A DNA stretch of 64,000 bases from Desulfotignum sp. (GCA_018399285.1 JAGYOW010000006.1:37535-101534); one strand, 5' to 3'. Positions 44,139 through 53,643 are shown, numbered from the stretch's first letter. A program made the numbers and translations. The notes: generated from the sequence alone by a model not told the origin.

Positions 44139-46524
44139 ACAGATCGTCTGTACTGATGACTTCTCCTGGTTTCGGTGTATATTCCGTGGGAACGGTTCCT
44201 TCTTTGAAACATTCGAAAATAGTATTTTTTGATTCCTTGATGGGCAGCAATCCGGTTTTGGCATCGATTTTGGCAAATACCACCCCATCGGGAACAGTGA
44301 ATGTTCGGATGGGTTTTCCTTCCAACGCCTGCTGCATAAAATCCAGCCATATGGGACTGGCGGTCCTGGAACCGGTCTCTCCTTTTCCCAGAGAGCCTTC
44401 CTGATCCAATCCCACCCACACACCGGTGGTGTAACGCGGGGTATATCCCAGAAACCAGGCATCAAACAGGTTGTTGGTGGTTCCGGTTTTCCCGGCCACC
44501 GGTCGTTTCAGGGCCTTGACCCGTTTGCCGGTGCCGGATGTCACGACACTTTCCAGAATATGGGTCATGATATAGGCGGTGCGCATGTCAATGACTTTTT
44601 TTCGCACCAGTCCGGAGGTTTCCAGCAGATTGTTGTGACGGTCGAAAATTTTGGTGATAAACACCGGCTCGATGTAATATCCGAGATTGGAAAAAACAGC
44701 ATAGGCATTGACCAGTTCCAGTAGTGAGACGCCCGAAGATCCCAAGGCAATGGACAGATTTTCACTGAGATCCGATGTAATGCCCAGTTTTCTGGCATAA
44801 TCGATCACATAGGGAATGCCGATATCCTGAAGGATTTTGATGGTGACCACGTTTCGGGAATGCACCAGGGCTTCCCTGAACAGGGTGGATCCGTAAAATG
44901 TTTCTGCATAGTTCTGGGGCTTCCAGGTGAAATTTCTTTGGGCATCTTCGTATACCACCGGTGAATCCATGATCACGGTGGCAGGGGTGTACCCTTTGTC
45001 CAGGGCCGCAGCATAGACAACGGGCTTGAACGCGGATCCAGGCTGCCGCCGGGATTGATAGGCCCGGTTGAACTGGCTGTCCCTGAAATCCCGTCCACCG
45101 ATCATGGCTTTGACATGGCCGGTTTCCGCTTCGATACTCAGCAGTGCGGCCTGGGCAACCGGTTCCTGGAACAGGGTGAATTCATAATCATTCCCGTTTT
45201 GTGGCACGGATTCGACCTGAACCTGAATGATATCCCCGGGTTTTAACACTTGAGACGGTGCGGATATTTTGGATTCATAATATGCGGTATTCGAATTCGG
45301 CCGTCGCGCCCATGTCATGGTTTCAAGCTGGATGATGCCGGAAAAATTACCCACCCGGACCTCGGTTTTTTTGTTACGATCATCCACATCCAGGACCACG
45401 GCCGTATGTATGTCCCCGGAAGTCAGAATATTTTCCGGGATTTTTTTTGCTTCTTGGGTGCAGAATGCCTCGATTTGAGAAAGGGGAATCTGTCCGGACG
45501 GGCCCCGGTATCCCATACGGCGATCCAGATCCAGCAAGCCTTTCTGGACGGCACTCCGGCCCATTTTCTGAAATTCGATATTCACGGCCGTGTGAATCTG
45601 AAGTCCCTGGTTGTACAGCGCGTCTGCACCGTATTTTTTTTCAACATATCGCCTGACATGTTCTGTGTAAAAAGGGACCCGCTCGATAAACCAGTTTTTA
45701 CGCGGCTTGATATCCAGCGGCATGTCAATGGCTTCGGTGACATCCATATTGGATATCATGCCTTCTTCCTTCATCCGGTTCAAAGTATAGATCTGCCGTT
45801 GTTTGGCCCGATCCGGGAATTGAAACGGAGAGTAGCGGCTCGGTGCCTGGGGAAGGCCTGCCAGCATGGCACATTCAGCCAGGTTCAATTCCCGTGCATG
45901 TTTGCCGAAATAATTTTCTGCCGCCGATTCGACCCCATAGGCACCATGGCCTAAGTAAATCTGGTTCAAATACAGATATAAAATTTGATCCTTGGTGAAT
46001 TTTTTTTCAATCCGGTATGCCAGGATGGCTTCTTTGAGTTTTCGTTCATAAGTCCTTTCCGGTGTTAAAAGAAAGGATTTGGTGACCTGCTGGGTGATGG
46101 TGCTCCCCCCCTGGGTGATGGTACCGGCCTGAAAGTTTTTGATAAATGCCCTGAAAATAGACAGGATATCAATTCCCGGATGTTCCCGGAACCGGGAATC
46201 TTCCGCTGCCACAAACGCATTGATCATATTGTCGGACATGTCGGACAGAGGAATGACCACCCGGCGTTCCTTGTAAAATTCACCGATTTTTCTGCCGTCA
46301 TCAGAATACACGTATGACACTGTGGCCGGCTGATAATCTTCCAATGTGTTGATTTTAGGCAGGTCCTGGCTCAGATAAACATAAAGGCCGACCAGTCCAC
46401 CGGCGGTCAGCAACATGCAAATGAACACAAAAACAATGCCCCATTTGAATACAGAGCGCATCCGCTGGGCCTTCTTTTTTTTCCGTTTTTTCAGAATCTC
46501 AGATCTGGTTTTTTGGCTGGTCAT
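44122..46524 (-). CDS. Class A penicillin-binding protein 1A
   Basis: The 800 residues contain a basic cytoplasmic tail and one helix (IVFVFICMLLTAGGLVGLYV), a GT51 glycosyltransferase with EDSRFREHPGID and GGSTITQQVTKSF, an OB-like insertion and a transpeptidase with SAFK (SxxK), SRN and AGKTGTTNN (KTG) motifs. It polymerises and cross-links peptidoglycan. The ATG at 46524 has no clear ribosome site; the internal ATG at 46461 has GAAGG eight bases upstream and is a real alternative that would remove most of the basic tail. Confidence 0.93.
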   Translation of the reverse strand: MTSQKTRSEILKKRKKKKAQRMRSVFKWGIVFVFICMLLTAGGLVGLYVYLSQDLPKINTLEDYQPATVSYVYSDDGRKIGEFYKERRVVIPLSDMSDNMINAFVAAEDSRFREHPGIDILSIFRAFIKNFQAGTITQGGSTITQQVTKSFLLTPERTYERKLKEAILAYRIEKKFTKDQILYLYLNQIYLGHGAYGVESAAENYFGKHARELNLAECAMLAGLPQAPSRYSPFQFPDRAKQRQIYTLNRMKEEGMISNMDVTEAIDMPLDIKPRKNWFIERVPFYTEHVRRYVEKKYGADALYNQGLQIHTAVNIEFQKMGRSAVQKGLLDLDRRMGYRGPSGQIPLSQIEAFCTQEAKKIPENILTSGDIHTAVVLDVDDRNKKTEVRVGNFSGIIQLETMTWARRPNSNTAYYESKISAPSQVLKPGDIIQVQVESVPQNGNDYEFTLFQEPVAQAALLSIEAETGHVKAMIGGRDFRDSQFNRAYQSRRQPGSAFKPVVYAAALDKGYTPATVIMDSPVVYEDAQRNFTWKPQNYAETFYGSTLFREALVHSRNVVTIKILQDIGIPYVIDYARKLGITSDLSENLSIALGSSGVSLLELVNAYAVFSNLGYYIEPVFITKIFDRHNNLLETSGLVRKKVIDMRTAYIMTHILESVVTSGTGKRVKALKRPVAGKTGTTNNLFDAWFLGYTPRYTTGVWVGLDQEGSLGKGETGSRTASPIWLDFMQQALEGKPIRTFTVPDGVVFAKIDAKTGLLPIKESKNTIFECFKEGTVPTEYTPKPGEVISTDDLFKQGF

Positions 46525-46530
46525 GGTTTT

Positions 46531-46803
46531 TTAATAATAATGTGTGTAAATATTACAGCTTGTTATCAAATTAATCCTTTTAGGGCAATCATTTAAACGG
46601 TCTATGCAAACGTCATCTTTATGAAAATCAAATGTCAGTTTTGATCTTTCTTTTTTTTGTTCTTCCCATGGGAGCCTGATTACATTTTTAAGAATTTTTG
46701 GATCATATCGGTTTTTTAAGACAATATCAACAGGGGCTGTCTTTAATGAAATATTAAAATATCGGCCTGGGAATTGATACAGCATGGGAATCTTGTGATG
46801 CAA
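46531..46803 (-). CDS. Doubtful small ORF (90 aa)
   Basis: A 90-residue - strand ORF directly upstream of and in frame with pbp1A, separated from it only by a TAA and two codons. Its amino acids look ordinary (PGRYFNISLKTAPVDIVLKN, DFHKDDVCIDRLNDC), but base composition is AT-rich, no ribosome site was seen and I recognise no family. It could be a fragment or a chance ORF. Confidence 0.25.
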   Translation of the reverse strand: MHHKIPMLYQFPGRYFNISLKTAPVDIVLKNRYDPKILKNVIRLPWEEQKKERSKLTFDFHKDDVCIDRLNDCPKRINLITSCNIYTHYY

Positions 46804-46816
46804 GGCTTTTTATAAA

Positions 46817-46845
46817 TTGACTTTGTATCACGTTTTGGTTAATAA
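46817..46845 (+). promoter_or_regulatory. Probable promoter of hisI-hisG
   Basis: TTGACT (46817-46822) is followed after 17 bases by TAATAA (46840-46845), about 44 bases upstream of the hisI start. Confidence 0.55.
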
Positions 46846-46888
46846 TACAGGTTTTAAAACATGAATAAAAAGGGATAATTATCACAGC

Positions 46889-47266
46889 ATGATGATTCAG
46901 CTTGATTTTGAGAAATCCGGCGGGTTGATTCCTGTCATCGCCCAGGATGTACAGACCGGTGAGGTGCTGATGCTGGCCTATATGAATCAGGCGGCATTTG
47001 ACCAGACCCTGAAGACGAAAAAAGCCACGTATTACAGCCGTTCCCGTAAAAAATTATGGACAAAAGGAGAGACATCCGGCCATGTACAGCATGTGAAGGA
47101 GATTCGGGTGGATTGTGATCTGGACACCCTGGTGATCAAGGTGGAGCAGGCAGGCGGTGCTGCCTGTCATAAAGGGTATAAAAGCTGTTTTTTCAGGATG
47201 GTGACCGACAAAGGACTCAAAATTGTGGGGGACCCGGTGTTTGATCCCGAAAAGGTATATAAATGA
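46889..47266 (+). CDS. hisI: Phosphoribosyl-AMP cyclohydrolase
   Basis: This 125-residue monofunctional HisI shows [36 protein letters not shown], the family signature with its zinc/magnesium ligands, then [13 protein letters not shown] and [13 protein letters not shown] with conserved Cys/His residues. It opens the ring of PR-AMP in histidine synthesis, step three. No HisE domain follows, so pyrophosphohydrolase must be separate. Its stop overlaps the hisG start (ATGATG), a translationally coupled pair. Confidence 0.94.
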   Translation: MMIQLDFEKSGGLIPVIAQDVQTGEVLMLAYMNQAAFDQTLKTKKATYYSRSRKKLWTKGETSGHVQHVKEIRVDCDLDTLVIKVEQAGGAACHKGYKSCFFRMVTDKGLKIVGDPVFDPEKVYK

Positions 47267-48146
47267 TGGAAAAAATACTGAAATTGGGCCTCCCCAAGGG
47301 GAGCCTGCAGAATGCGACCATTGACCTGTTCAGAAGATCTGGATGGAAAATTAATGTAGAGGGTAGAAGCTATTTTCCGGATATTGATGACGACACCATT
47401 GAATGTGCCCTGTGCCGGGCCCAGGAGATGTCCATCAATGTGGAAACAGGTGTCATCGATGCCGGTCTTACCGGTCTGGACTGGATCGCGGAACATGAAT
47501 CCGATGTTCATGTGGTGACGGATCTGGTCTATTCCAAGGTGAGTGCCCGGCCGGCCCGGTGGGTGGTGGCGGTGGCCAATGATTCACCGGTCAAGACCCT
47601 GGCGGATCTGAAAGGTGCAACTATTTCCACGGAACTGGTGAAATTCACCAAACGGTTTTTCAAAGAACGCGATATCAATGTGACAGTGAAATTTTCATGG
47701 GGGGCGACAGAGGCTAAAATTGTGTCCGGCCTGGCAGATGCCATCGTGGAGATCACTGAAACAGAAAGCACGATACGGGCCCATAACCTCAGGGTGATCC
47801 ATGAGGTCATGACAACCAACACCCAGCTGATTGCCAACAAAAAAGCCTGGCAGGATTCCGCAAAAAAAGAAAAAATCGAGCAGATTGCTCAGCTGCTCCA
47901 GGGGGCGCTTGTGGCGGATCGGATGGTGGGCATTAAAATGAATGTGCCGGAAAAGAAAATCGCTGAAATCGTGTCGCTGCTGCCCAGTCTGAATGCACCT
48001 ACGATTGCCTCCCTGTATCAGTCTGACTGGTTTTCGGTGGAAAGCATTATCGATACCCGGTATGTCGGGACCTGATCCTAAGCTGCTCAAGCGGGGGCGG
48101 AAAGGCATTATTGAATATCCTTTGAACAAAGGTGTTTGTGACATGA
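47263..48146 (+). CDS. hisG: ATP phosphoribosyltransferase (long form), 3' frameshift
   Basis: The first step of histidine synthesis. The protein reads [51 protein letters not shown] and a C-terminal ACT-like regulatory domain ([20 protein letters not shown]), so it is the long, feedback-inhibited HisG. The given ORF ends at 48075 after [10 protein letters not shown], while the family ends with ..[18 protein letters not shown]; pieces of this tail are read in other frames to about 48146, where the stop would overlap the aminotransferase ATG. Only the last 25 residues are affected. Confidence 0.9.
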
Positions 48147-49295
48147 AACCACCACACGTGTGAACAGATCAAACCGTTCATCGTCATGGACGTGATGGAA
48201 AAAATTCATCAGATGGAGGCCGCCGGAATCGATGTGGTTCACATGGAGATCGGCGAGCCGGACTTTGATGTGCCTGAATGTGAACCGGGCGACCCGGGCG
48301 GCCCGGACTGCCATGCCACCAGCTATACCCACAGCTTAGGCGATATCCGGCTGCGGGAGGCCATTGCCCAGTATCACCAAGATACCCTATGGCACGTCCG
48401 TGGATCGGGACAATTCTGGTGACATCCGGGACATCCTGCCATGCTGTTGCTTTTTCAGCACTGGTGAATCCCGGCGATGAAGTGATCGTGTCTGATCCCC
48501 ATTATGCCTGTTATGCCAATTTCATTCATTATGTTCAAGGCGTGCCCGTGTTTGTTGTTCAGGTATTTTGAGGATGAAGGATTCGTGTTTTACCCCGGGA
48601 GCGATTGAGGCCAGGATCACTTCGAAAACCAAAGCGATTTTCATCAATTCCCCCTTCAATCCCACCGGAAACGTGATTCCTGAAGACCGGATGAAAGAAT
48701 CGTGGCCATTGCGGAAAAAACACGGGTTGTATATCATTTCGATGAAATCTACCATGGACTGGTCTATGAGGGCAAAGAGCATTCCATTCTGGAATTTACA
48801 TCCAGCGCGTTTGTGCTCAATGGATTTTCCAAGCTCTTTGCCATGACCGGCCTCCGCCTGGGATATCTGATTGCGCCCTCGGCATTTGTCCGGGCTTTGC
48901 AGGTGCTTCAGCAGAATTTTTTCATCTGTGCCAACTCCGTGACCCAGCTGGCAGGTGTGGCAGCGCTTAAAGAAGCTGAAAACGACACACGGAAAATGAA
49001 AGAAATCTATAACCGGCGACGGTTGTATATGCTGCAGCGGCTCAATGACATGGGGCTTGAAGTGAAAGTGCCCCCGACCGGTGCGTTTTATATTTTTGTG
49101 AACGTGAAGCATATTTCCACGGATTCCTATGCCCTGGCCTTTGATATTCTGGAAAAAGCACATATCGGGGTGACACCGGGCGTTGATTTCGGGGCCAACG
49201 GAGAAGGATATCTGCGGTTTTCCTATGCCAATTCCATGGAAAACCTGGCCTTGGGCATGGACCGGATGGCTTCCTATCTTGCGACAGTGTCATGA
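48143..49295 (+). pseudogene. Class I/II PLP aminotransferase, 5' half frameshifted
   Basis: The likely ATG at 48143 reads into IKPFIVMDVMEKIHQMEAAG and VHMEIGEPDFDVPE, the N-terminus of AspC-like aminotransferases. SYTHSLGDIRLREAIAQYH, ILVTSGTSxA, VNPGDEVIVSDPHYACYANF, and FINSPFNPTGNVIPEDRM continue in other frames. The intact 3' ORF (48702..49295) has DEIYHGLVYEG, the PLP-lysine region NGFSKLFAMTGLRLGYLI and a normal C-terminus. Four or so indels lie before 48720. It may transaminate in histidine or aspartate-family metabolism; specificity is not evident. Confidence 0.75.
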
Positions 49296-49903
49296 AGATC
49301 CGTGACGCCCAGTTTGTGAAAAGTGCGGTAAAGCCGGATCAGTATCCAGAGTATGCTGTGCCTGAAATCGCATTTGCCGGACGGTCCAATGTGGGAAAAA
49401 GTTCCATGATCAATACCCTGATCCAGCGGAAAGATCTGGTAAAGACCAGTTCCCGGCCGGGGTGCACGCAGTTGATTAATTTTTTTCTGATCAACGACGA
49501 CCTGTCTTTTGTGGATCTTCCCGGATATGGATATGCCAAGGTATCCAAAAAAATTCGTGCGGCCTGGCAGCCCATGGTGGAAACCTATCTGTCCAACCGT
49601 CCCAATCTGCTGGGTCTGGTGCTGATCATTGATATCCGCCGGGACCCCCAAGAAGAGGAACGTAATCTGGCCCAGTGGCTGATATCCCATCATATGCCGT
49701 TTCTGGTGGTGCTCACCAAAGCGGACAAACTGTCCAAAACCCAGCAGCAGAAACGGGCCGCCGCCATCAGTTCTCAGATGAACAGAAACACCAGCGAACT
49801 GATCCTGTTTTCCGCCAAAACCCGGGTGGGCCGGGAAATCATACTGGATGAAATCGCAAATCTGATCACATGGTATGAGCCCGGCGAAGAGGAGACCGAC
49901 TGA
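49292..49903 (+). CDS. engB: Ribosome-biogenesis GTPase EngB (YihA/YsxC)
   Basis: This 203-residue GTPase has G1 GRSNVGKSSMINTLI, a switch region (KTSSRPGCTQLINFF), G3 DLPGYGYAKV and G4 LTKADKLSK, the exact EngB layout of a single G domain without extensions. It helps assemble the 50S subunit. Its start overlaps the aminotransferase stop and its stop overlaps era by one base, so engB-era form a coupled pair. Confidence 0.95.
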   Translation: MKIRDAQFVKSAVKPDQYPEYAVPEIAFAGRSNVGKSSMINTLIQRKDLVKTSSRPGCTQLINFFLINDDLSFVDLPGYGYAKVSKKIRAAWQPMVETYLSNRPNLLGLVLIIDIRRDPQEEERNLAQWLISHHMPFLVVLTKADKLSKTQQQKRAAAISSQMNRNTSELILFSAKTRVGREIILDEIANLITWYEPGEEETD

Positions 49904-50787
49904 TGCAAAAAGAATTCCGGTCCGGTTTTGCAGCCATTATCGGTGCGCCCAATGCCGGAAAATCCACGTTATTGAATCAGGTGCTGGGGCAGAAAATTTC
50001 CATCACCTCCAAAAAACCCCAGACCACCCGGGATCGGATTCTGGGTATTATAAACCGTCCTGAATCCCAGATTGTGTTTGTGGACACACCGGGCATTCAC
50101 AAAAGCGGTACCCTGCTCAATCAGCGGATCGTGGATCAGGCATTGCAGGCGGTGGAAGATGTGGATCTGGTATTGTTCATGGTGGATGCGGCCTCGTGTA
50201 ATCATGCGGCTGAAAATATGATTGTCGCCCGGCTCAAGCAGGTTCGAAAACCCGTGCTTCTGGTTTTAAACAAGATCGATGTGGCTGGAAAGCAAACCGT
50301 GTTTGAACGGACGAAAGCCATGACGCCGGTGTTTGAATTTGCGGCAGTGGTTCCCATCTCCGCCCGGCAGAACATTCAGGTGGACCGGTTGATGAATGAA
50401 GTGGAAAATCATCTTCCAGCAGGCCCCCGGCTGTTTCCGGAAGATACTTTTACCGATGTCACGGAAAAATTTCTGGTCAAAGAGATCATCAGGGAAAAGG
50501 TGTTCCGGCTCACCGGCATGGAAATTCCCTATTCATCTGCAGTGACCGTGGACGCCTTTGAAGTGGAAAAAAACCTTATTGTGATTCATGCCAGTATCCA
50601 TGTGGTACGAGATTCCCAGAAAGGAATCATTATCGGAAAAAAAGGGGCCATGCTGTCTGCCATCGGTACCCGGGCCAGAAAAGATATCGAAAAAATGCTG
50701 GGGAAAAAAGTGCTGCTCAAGCTGTTTGTGAAAGTCACCAAAGACTGGGTGAGCAATCAGCGAATACTCAACGAATTCGGGTATTGA
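49903..50787 (+). CDS. era: Era GTPase
   Basis: The 294 residues contain G1 GAPNAGKSTLLN, TTRDRILGI (switch I), DTPGIHKSG (G3), LNKIDVAGK (G4) and a C-terminal KH domain (IHVVRDSQKGIIIGKKGAMLSAIGTRARKDIEKML). Era binds the 3' end of 16S rRNA and couples 30S assembly to growth. Immediately downstream of engB; an HNH-type gene follows after eight bases. Confidence 0.96.
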   Translation: MQKEFRSGFAAIIGAPNAGKSTLLNQVLGQKISITSKKPQTTRDRILGIINRPESQIVFVDTPGIHKSGTLLNQRIVDQALQAVEDVDLVLFMVDAASCNHAAENMIVARLKQVRKPVLLVLNKIDVAGKQTVFERTKAMTPVFEFAAVVPISARQNIQVDRLMNEVENHLPAGPRLFPEDTFTDVTEKFLVKEIIREKVFRLTGMEIPYSSAVTVDAFEVEKNLIVIHASIHVVRDSQKGIIIGKKGAMLSAIGTRARKDIEKMLGKKVLLKLFVKVTKDWVSNQRILNEFGY

Positions 50788-50795
50788 GGTGAAAA

Positions 50796-51086
50796 ATGGA
50801 ACCGGATTTTTTCATGGATGACACCCTGTTGAAAAAAGAACGGGCCAAAGCCAGAAAAATCAGAAACAGTCAATGGTGGAAACGCAAACGTGCCACCGGT
50901 ATCTGTCATTATTGCGGACTAAAATTTCTGCCGGCAGAGTTGACCATGGACCATCTAATCCCGCTGGTTCGGGGAGGGCGGTCGGAAAAGTTCAATCTGG
51001 TACCCTGTTGTAAAAACTGTAATTCCCAAAAACAGCAGATGCTGCCCTGGGAATGGGATGTGTATTTAGACCGGCTCAAGCCGTAA
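50796..51086 (+). CDS. Small HNH endonuclease-family protein
   Basis: This 96-residue protein is an HNH domain: CHYCGLKFLPAELTMDHLIPLVRGGRSEKFNLVPCCKNCNSQKQ, with the paired Cys-X2-Cys zinc ligands and the DHLIP/N..N catalytic core, after a basic leader (KKERAKARKIRNSQWWKRKR). Such stand-alone HNH proteins beside era are common in deltaproteobacteria; DNA or RNA cleavage is presumed only. It is in the same operon as era. The 3' end lies within an inverted repeat. Confidence 0.85.
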   Translation: MEPDFFMDDTLLKKERAKARKIRNSQWWKRKRATGICHYCGLKFLPAELTMDHLIPLVRGGRSEKFNLVPCCKNCNSQKQQMLPWEWDVYLDRLKP

Positions 51087-51130
51087 GCCATTGAAACCAG
51101 CCGCATGGTTTTCTGACATACGGCTTGAGC
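51074..51130. repeat. Inverted repeat between convergent genes
   Basis: GCTCAAGCCGTA (51074-51085) recurs as its complement at 51119-51130, with a smaller hairpin (GAAACCA/TGGTTT) inside the 33-base spacer. It overlaps the HNH stop and precedes the tail of the - strand gene, so it may end transcription from either side, although no T-run follows. Confidence 0.6.
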
Positions 51131-51140
51131 GCAGATGTTA

Positions 51141-51944
51141 TTATTTTTTGCTGCACAACCGGTGAATGGTCTGTGCATGCCATTCACCGCGACCTGAAAA
51201 TGTGGGTTGTCCTAAATCCACCAGATGTTTGGCGATTTGATCGTAGGTGGCCCCTTGATTTCTCATGGTATGGATAATGTTCAAGACTTCCTCCCGGGGA
51301 ATCAGAGTGGTACTGTCTGCGGTGGCCGAAGCAGCCGGTTTTTCAGGGTCGGATTTTCTGCGTTTTCGAATCACCCGGCGTTTGGTTTTCATCTTCATAT
51401 CATGGTCTGGTGCCGCAATGGGTTCAGAAAAGGAAGACAGCCGATTGACCGATTCACCAGGCATGGATGCCGGGGATTGCTCCGGGGAGATTGCCTGTGC
51501 CTGCTCAGTTTCCGGCATGACGTCATACCCGGCATCCGAGGCGGCCTCCGGGTCATGCAGCTGTTCCTGGTCCATTCGCAGGTGACTTACGATATGCTCG
51601 ATGGCAAAGGCCTGGCGTTCGATGATATCCGCGGTTCGTTCCTGAATACTTGACATGTATTCCTGGTTTTTTATCAGGATTTCAACGTGATGCGTCAGGT
51701 TCTCAATGGCATCTGCAAGCAGGGTGATGCCGGGATCTTCCGGCGGCAGCTGGTTTCCCATGGGGCCGGGGGGAACCGGCTGCCGCTTGAGGTTGGGATT
51801 CCTGGGGTTCTGATATCCATTGTTAAAGGAATGATATCTGGGTGCATTGTTATATTGATAAGAATTGTCATAGTTTTTACGTGTTTTGGGCGTACGTTGT
51901 TTATCCGCCTGCCCATTCCGCAGGCTGTGTAAAAAATCATTCAT
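51141..51944 (-). CDS. Unknown protein with disordered head and recombinase-type DNA-binding tail
   Basis: I do not recognise the whole 267-residue protein. Residues 1-60 are Asn/Tyr/Pro/Arg-rich and probably disordered (NSYQYNNAPRYHSFNNGYQNP). Residues 70-125 form a helical coiled-coil-like region, followed by a low-complexity linker and a basic patch (KMKTKRRVIRKRRK). The last 50 residues (IIHTMRNQGATYDQIAKHLVDLGQPTFSGRGEWHAQTIHRL) resemble the helix-turn-helix at the end of serine recombinases (G-PT-G-W-TV-RL) without any catalytic domain. A possible nucleoid or regulatory DNA-binding protein. A two-codon ATGAACTAA precedes the start. Confidence 0.75.
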   Translation of the reverse strand: MNDFLHSLRNGQADKQRTPKTRKNYDNSYQYNNAPRYHSFNNGYQNPRNPNLKRQPVPPGPMGNQLPPEDPGITLLADAIENLTHHVEILIKNQEYMSSIQERTADIIERQAFAIEHIVSHLRMDQEQLHDPEAASDAGYDVMPETEQAQAISPEQSPASMPGESVNRLSSFSEPIAAPDHDMKMKTKRRVIRKRRKSDPEKPAASATADSTTLIPREEVLNIIHTMRNQGATYDQIAKHLVDLGQPTFSGRGEWHAQTIHRLCSKK

Positions 51945-52082
51945 TTAGTTCATGTTCTCCTTGAAAATGTGTTCCGGTCATGGAAATGACCTGATTTTCG
52001 TCAGTAAAGATTTCAATTGGGTTTTATGATATTGGCCCGGAATAATTTTCCGAATATGGGTATTGTGTTACATTACAGTATA

Positions 52083-52111
52083 TATATCCTGTTTTTTTTG
52101 TTTTTTGTCAA
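52083..52111 (-). promoter_or_regulatory. Promoter of the 51944 gene
   Basis: On the - strand TTGACA (52111-52106) and GATATA (52088-52083) are 17 bases apart with an A-rich spacer. The leader to the start codon is about 135 bases. Confidence 0.6.
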
Positions 52112-52167
52112 GGCCTTTTTGCGAATTTCCCGGCGATAAACCAGATTTTCGTTTAAGTGAACGGCAT

Positions 52168-53196
52168 TTACAAACTGAGGCGATATTCATAATTTTGGAT
52201 CAGTTCAATGGCTTGCTCGCTGGACGTTATCCGGGACAGTGACTTTCGGATTTCAGTACATCCGGGCATCCCTTTGACGAACCAGGGAAGCCGGCCCCGA
52301 AGCATGCGGCAGGTGGTTGCCTCTCCAAAATGGCTGACATACAACTGGATAAGCCGTTCCATTTTTCTGAAGATATCCGCTGGAGTGACCGGAAGGCTGA
52401 CCCCGTGTGTGATCAGCGCTTCCACCTGCCCGGGAAGAAACGGATTGGTCATGGCGCCCCGTCCGATCATGACGGCGTCACACCCGGTCTGGTTCAGCAT
52501 GTTTGTTGCATCTGAGGGGGTAAGGATATCGCCATTGCCGATCACCGGCAAATTGGTTTGTTGCTTTATTCGCCGGATCAGGTTCCAGTCTGAATGGCCT
52601 TTGAATCCCTGTGTAGCAGTACGCGGATGAAAAACAACCGCATCCACCCCTTCTTTTTCAGCCATGTCAACCAGGGCAAATGCCTGGGAACCGGAAGCAT
52701 CCCATCCGGATCGGATTTTTATGGTTAAAGGCAGTGACGTGGCCCGCCGGACCGCTTCAAGGATTTTTTGACTCATGGGCAGATGGTTCATCAGAGCAGC
52801 CCCGGCCCCTTGCTTGAGCACTTTTTTGACACTGCACCCGAAATTGATGTCCAGGATATCTGCGATTTCCATTTGGCTGATCTCTGCGGCAGCCCGGGCC
52901 ATGATATCGGGTTCGGCCCCGAAAATCTGAACGGACAATGGCCGCTCTTTTAGGCAGGATGCCAGCAGAGCAAGGGTTTTTTCCGAATTGTAAAAAAGAC
53001 CTTTGGCACTGATCATTTCCGAACACACCACCCCGGCACCGCACTCTTTGATCAGGCATCGAAACGGAAGATTGGTGATGCCGGCCAGAGGTGCCAGAAA
53101 GGTTTTCCCCTGAATGTGCAACGGTCCGATTTTCAATGCCGGAGAACCGGATGGCATTCCTGCTGCGGAGACACTGTCAGTCGGTTTTCGGGTCAT
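52168..53196 (-). CDS. dusB: tRNA-dihydrouridine synthase (DusB-like)
   Basis: The 342 residues include IGPLHIQGKTFLAPLAGITNLPFR, the catalytic-Cys region DINFGCSVKKVLKQGAGAALM, VVFHPRTATQGFKGHSDW and PVIGNGDILTPSDA, the FMN barrel and C-terminal domain of DusB-type enzymes. It reduces uridine to dihydrouridine in tRNA with FMN. Its start lies 20 bases inside the end of the upstream hypothetical gene, so both are co-transcribed. A second Dus gene is at 56.1 kb. Confidence 0.93.
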   Translation of the reverse strand: MTRKPTDSVSAAGMPSGSPALKIGPLHIQGKTFLAPLAGITNLPFRCLIKECGAGVVCSEMISAKGLFYNSEKTLALLASCLKERPLSVQIFGAEPDIMARAAAEISQMEIADILDINFGCSVKKVLKQGAGAALMNHLPMSQKILEAVRRATSLPLTIKIRSGWDASGSQAFALVDMAEKEGVDAVVFHPRTATQGFKGHSDWNLIRRIKQQTNLPVIGNGDILTPSDATNMLNQTGCDAVMIGRGAMTNPFLPGQVEALITHGVSLPVTPADIFRKMERLIQLYVSHFGEATTCRMLRGRLPWFVKGMPGCTEIRKSLSRITSSEQAIELIQNYEYRLSL

Positions 53197-53560
53197 TGGT
53201 TTTTTTCTTCAGGTCTGAAAATGAAATAATATTGTCTGTTTTCTCATGAGAATCAGAAGGGGCTTTTTTTGAGGGCGCGCTCTCCGGAAAGTCAGTGCCG
53301 GCGTCCCGGGAAAACGCAGAGGTTTCTTTTGGGGCAAGGATGGTTTCCAGGCGCATCTGTTTGCCGTTCATCTGAAATTCTTCTCCGTTGATATATGCAT
53401 CTTTCAATATCCATGTGACGGTCTGCAACGGGATCTGAAGCATGAGAAGTGTTATCTGGAACCAGCCTTTTTTCGGGTCCGGCAGAATGTTCTCAACCCG
53501 GGCAAAAGCGATCGGTGCATTTTCCAGATAAATCAATACCACATCATTGATGGTTGCCAT
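53177..53560 (-). CDS. Hypothetical protein (127 aa) upstream of dusB
   Basis: No family recognised. The N-terminal 75 residues look like mixed beta strands (NDVVLIYLENAPIAFARVENI, KGWFQITLLMLQIPLQTVTWIL, INGEEFQMNGKQMRLETI), the remainder is a polar, probably disordered tail ending in DLKKKTNDPKTD. Soluble, no signal. It overlaps dusB and has an AGGAGCG ribosome site, indicating a real gene; its role may relate to binding of nucleic acid or protein but nothing in the sequence proves this. Confidence 0.75.
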   Translation of the reverse strand: MATINDVVLIYLENAPIAFARVENILPDPKKGWFQITLLMLQIPLQTVTWILKDAYINGEEFQMNGKQMRLETILAPKETSAFSRDAGTDFPESAPSKKAPSDSHEKTDNIISFSDLKKKTNDPKTD

Positions 53561-53643
53561 AACGCTCCTTTTCTTTTGTCTTGTTTCTCAAAACAATATA
53601 CCATATTCTTGGGCGAATCAAAACAATGGAGTAGGCAATAAAG

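Larger units (their letters stand above)
46525..46888. other. 364-base AT-rich intergenic region between pbp1A and hisI
   Basis: The gap is clearly more AT-rich than its neighbours. It holds the doubtful ORF 46531..46803 on the - strand and a promoter for hisI on the + strand. No repeat or RNA gene was recognised. Confidence 0.6.

Noticed and set aside
46531-46803. Extension of PBP1A through the in-frame upstream ORF
   Set aside because: Separated by a TAA stop, and the AT-rich upstream ORF does not resemble a PBP N-terminus.
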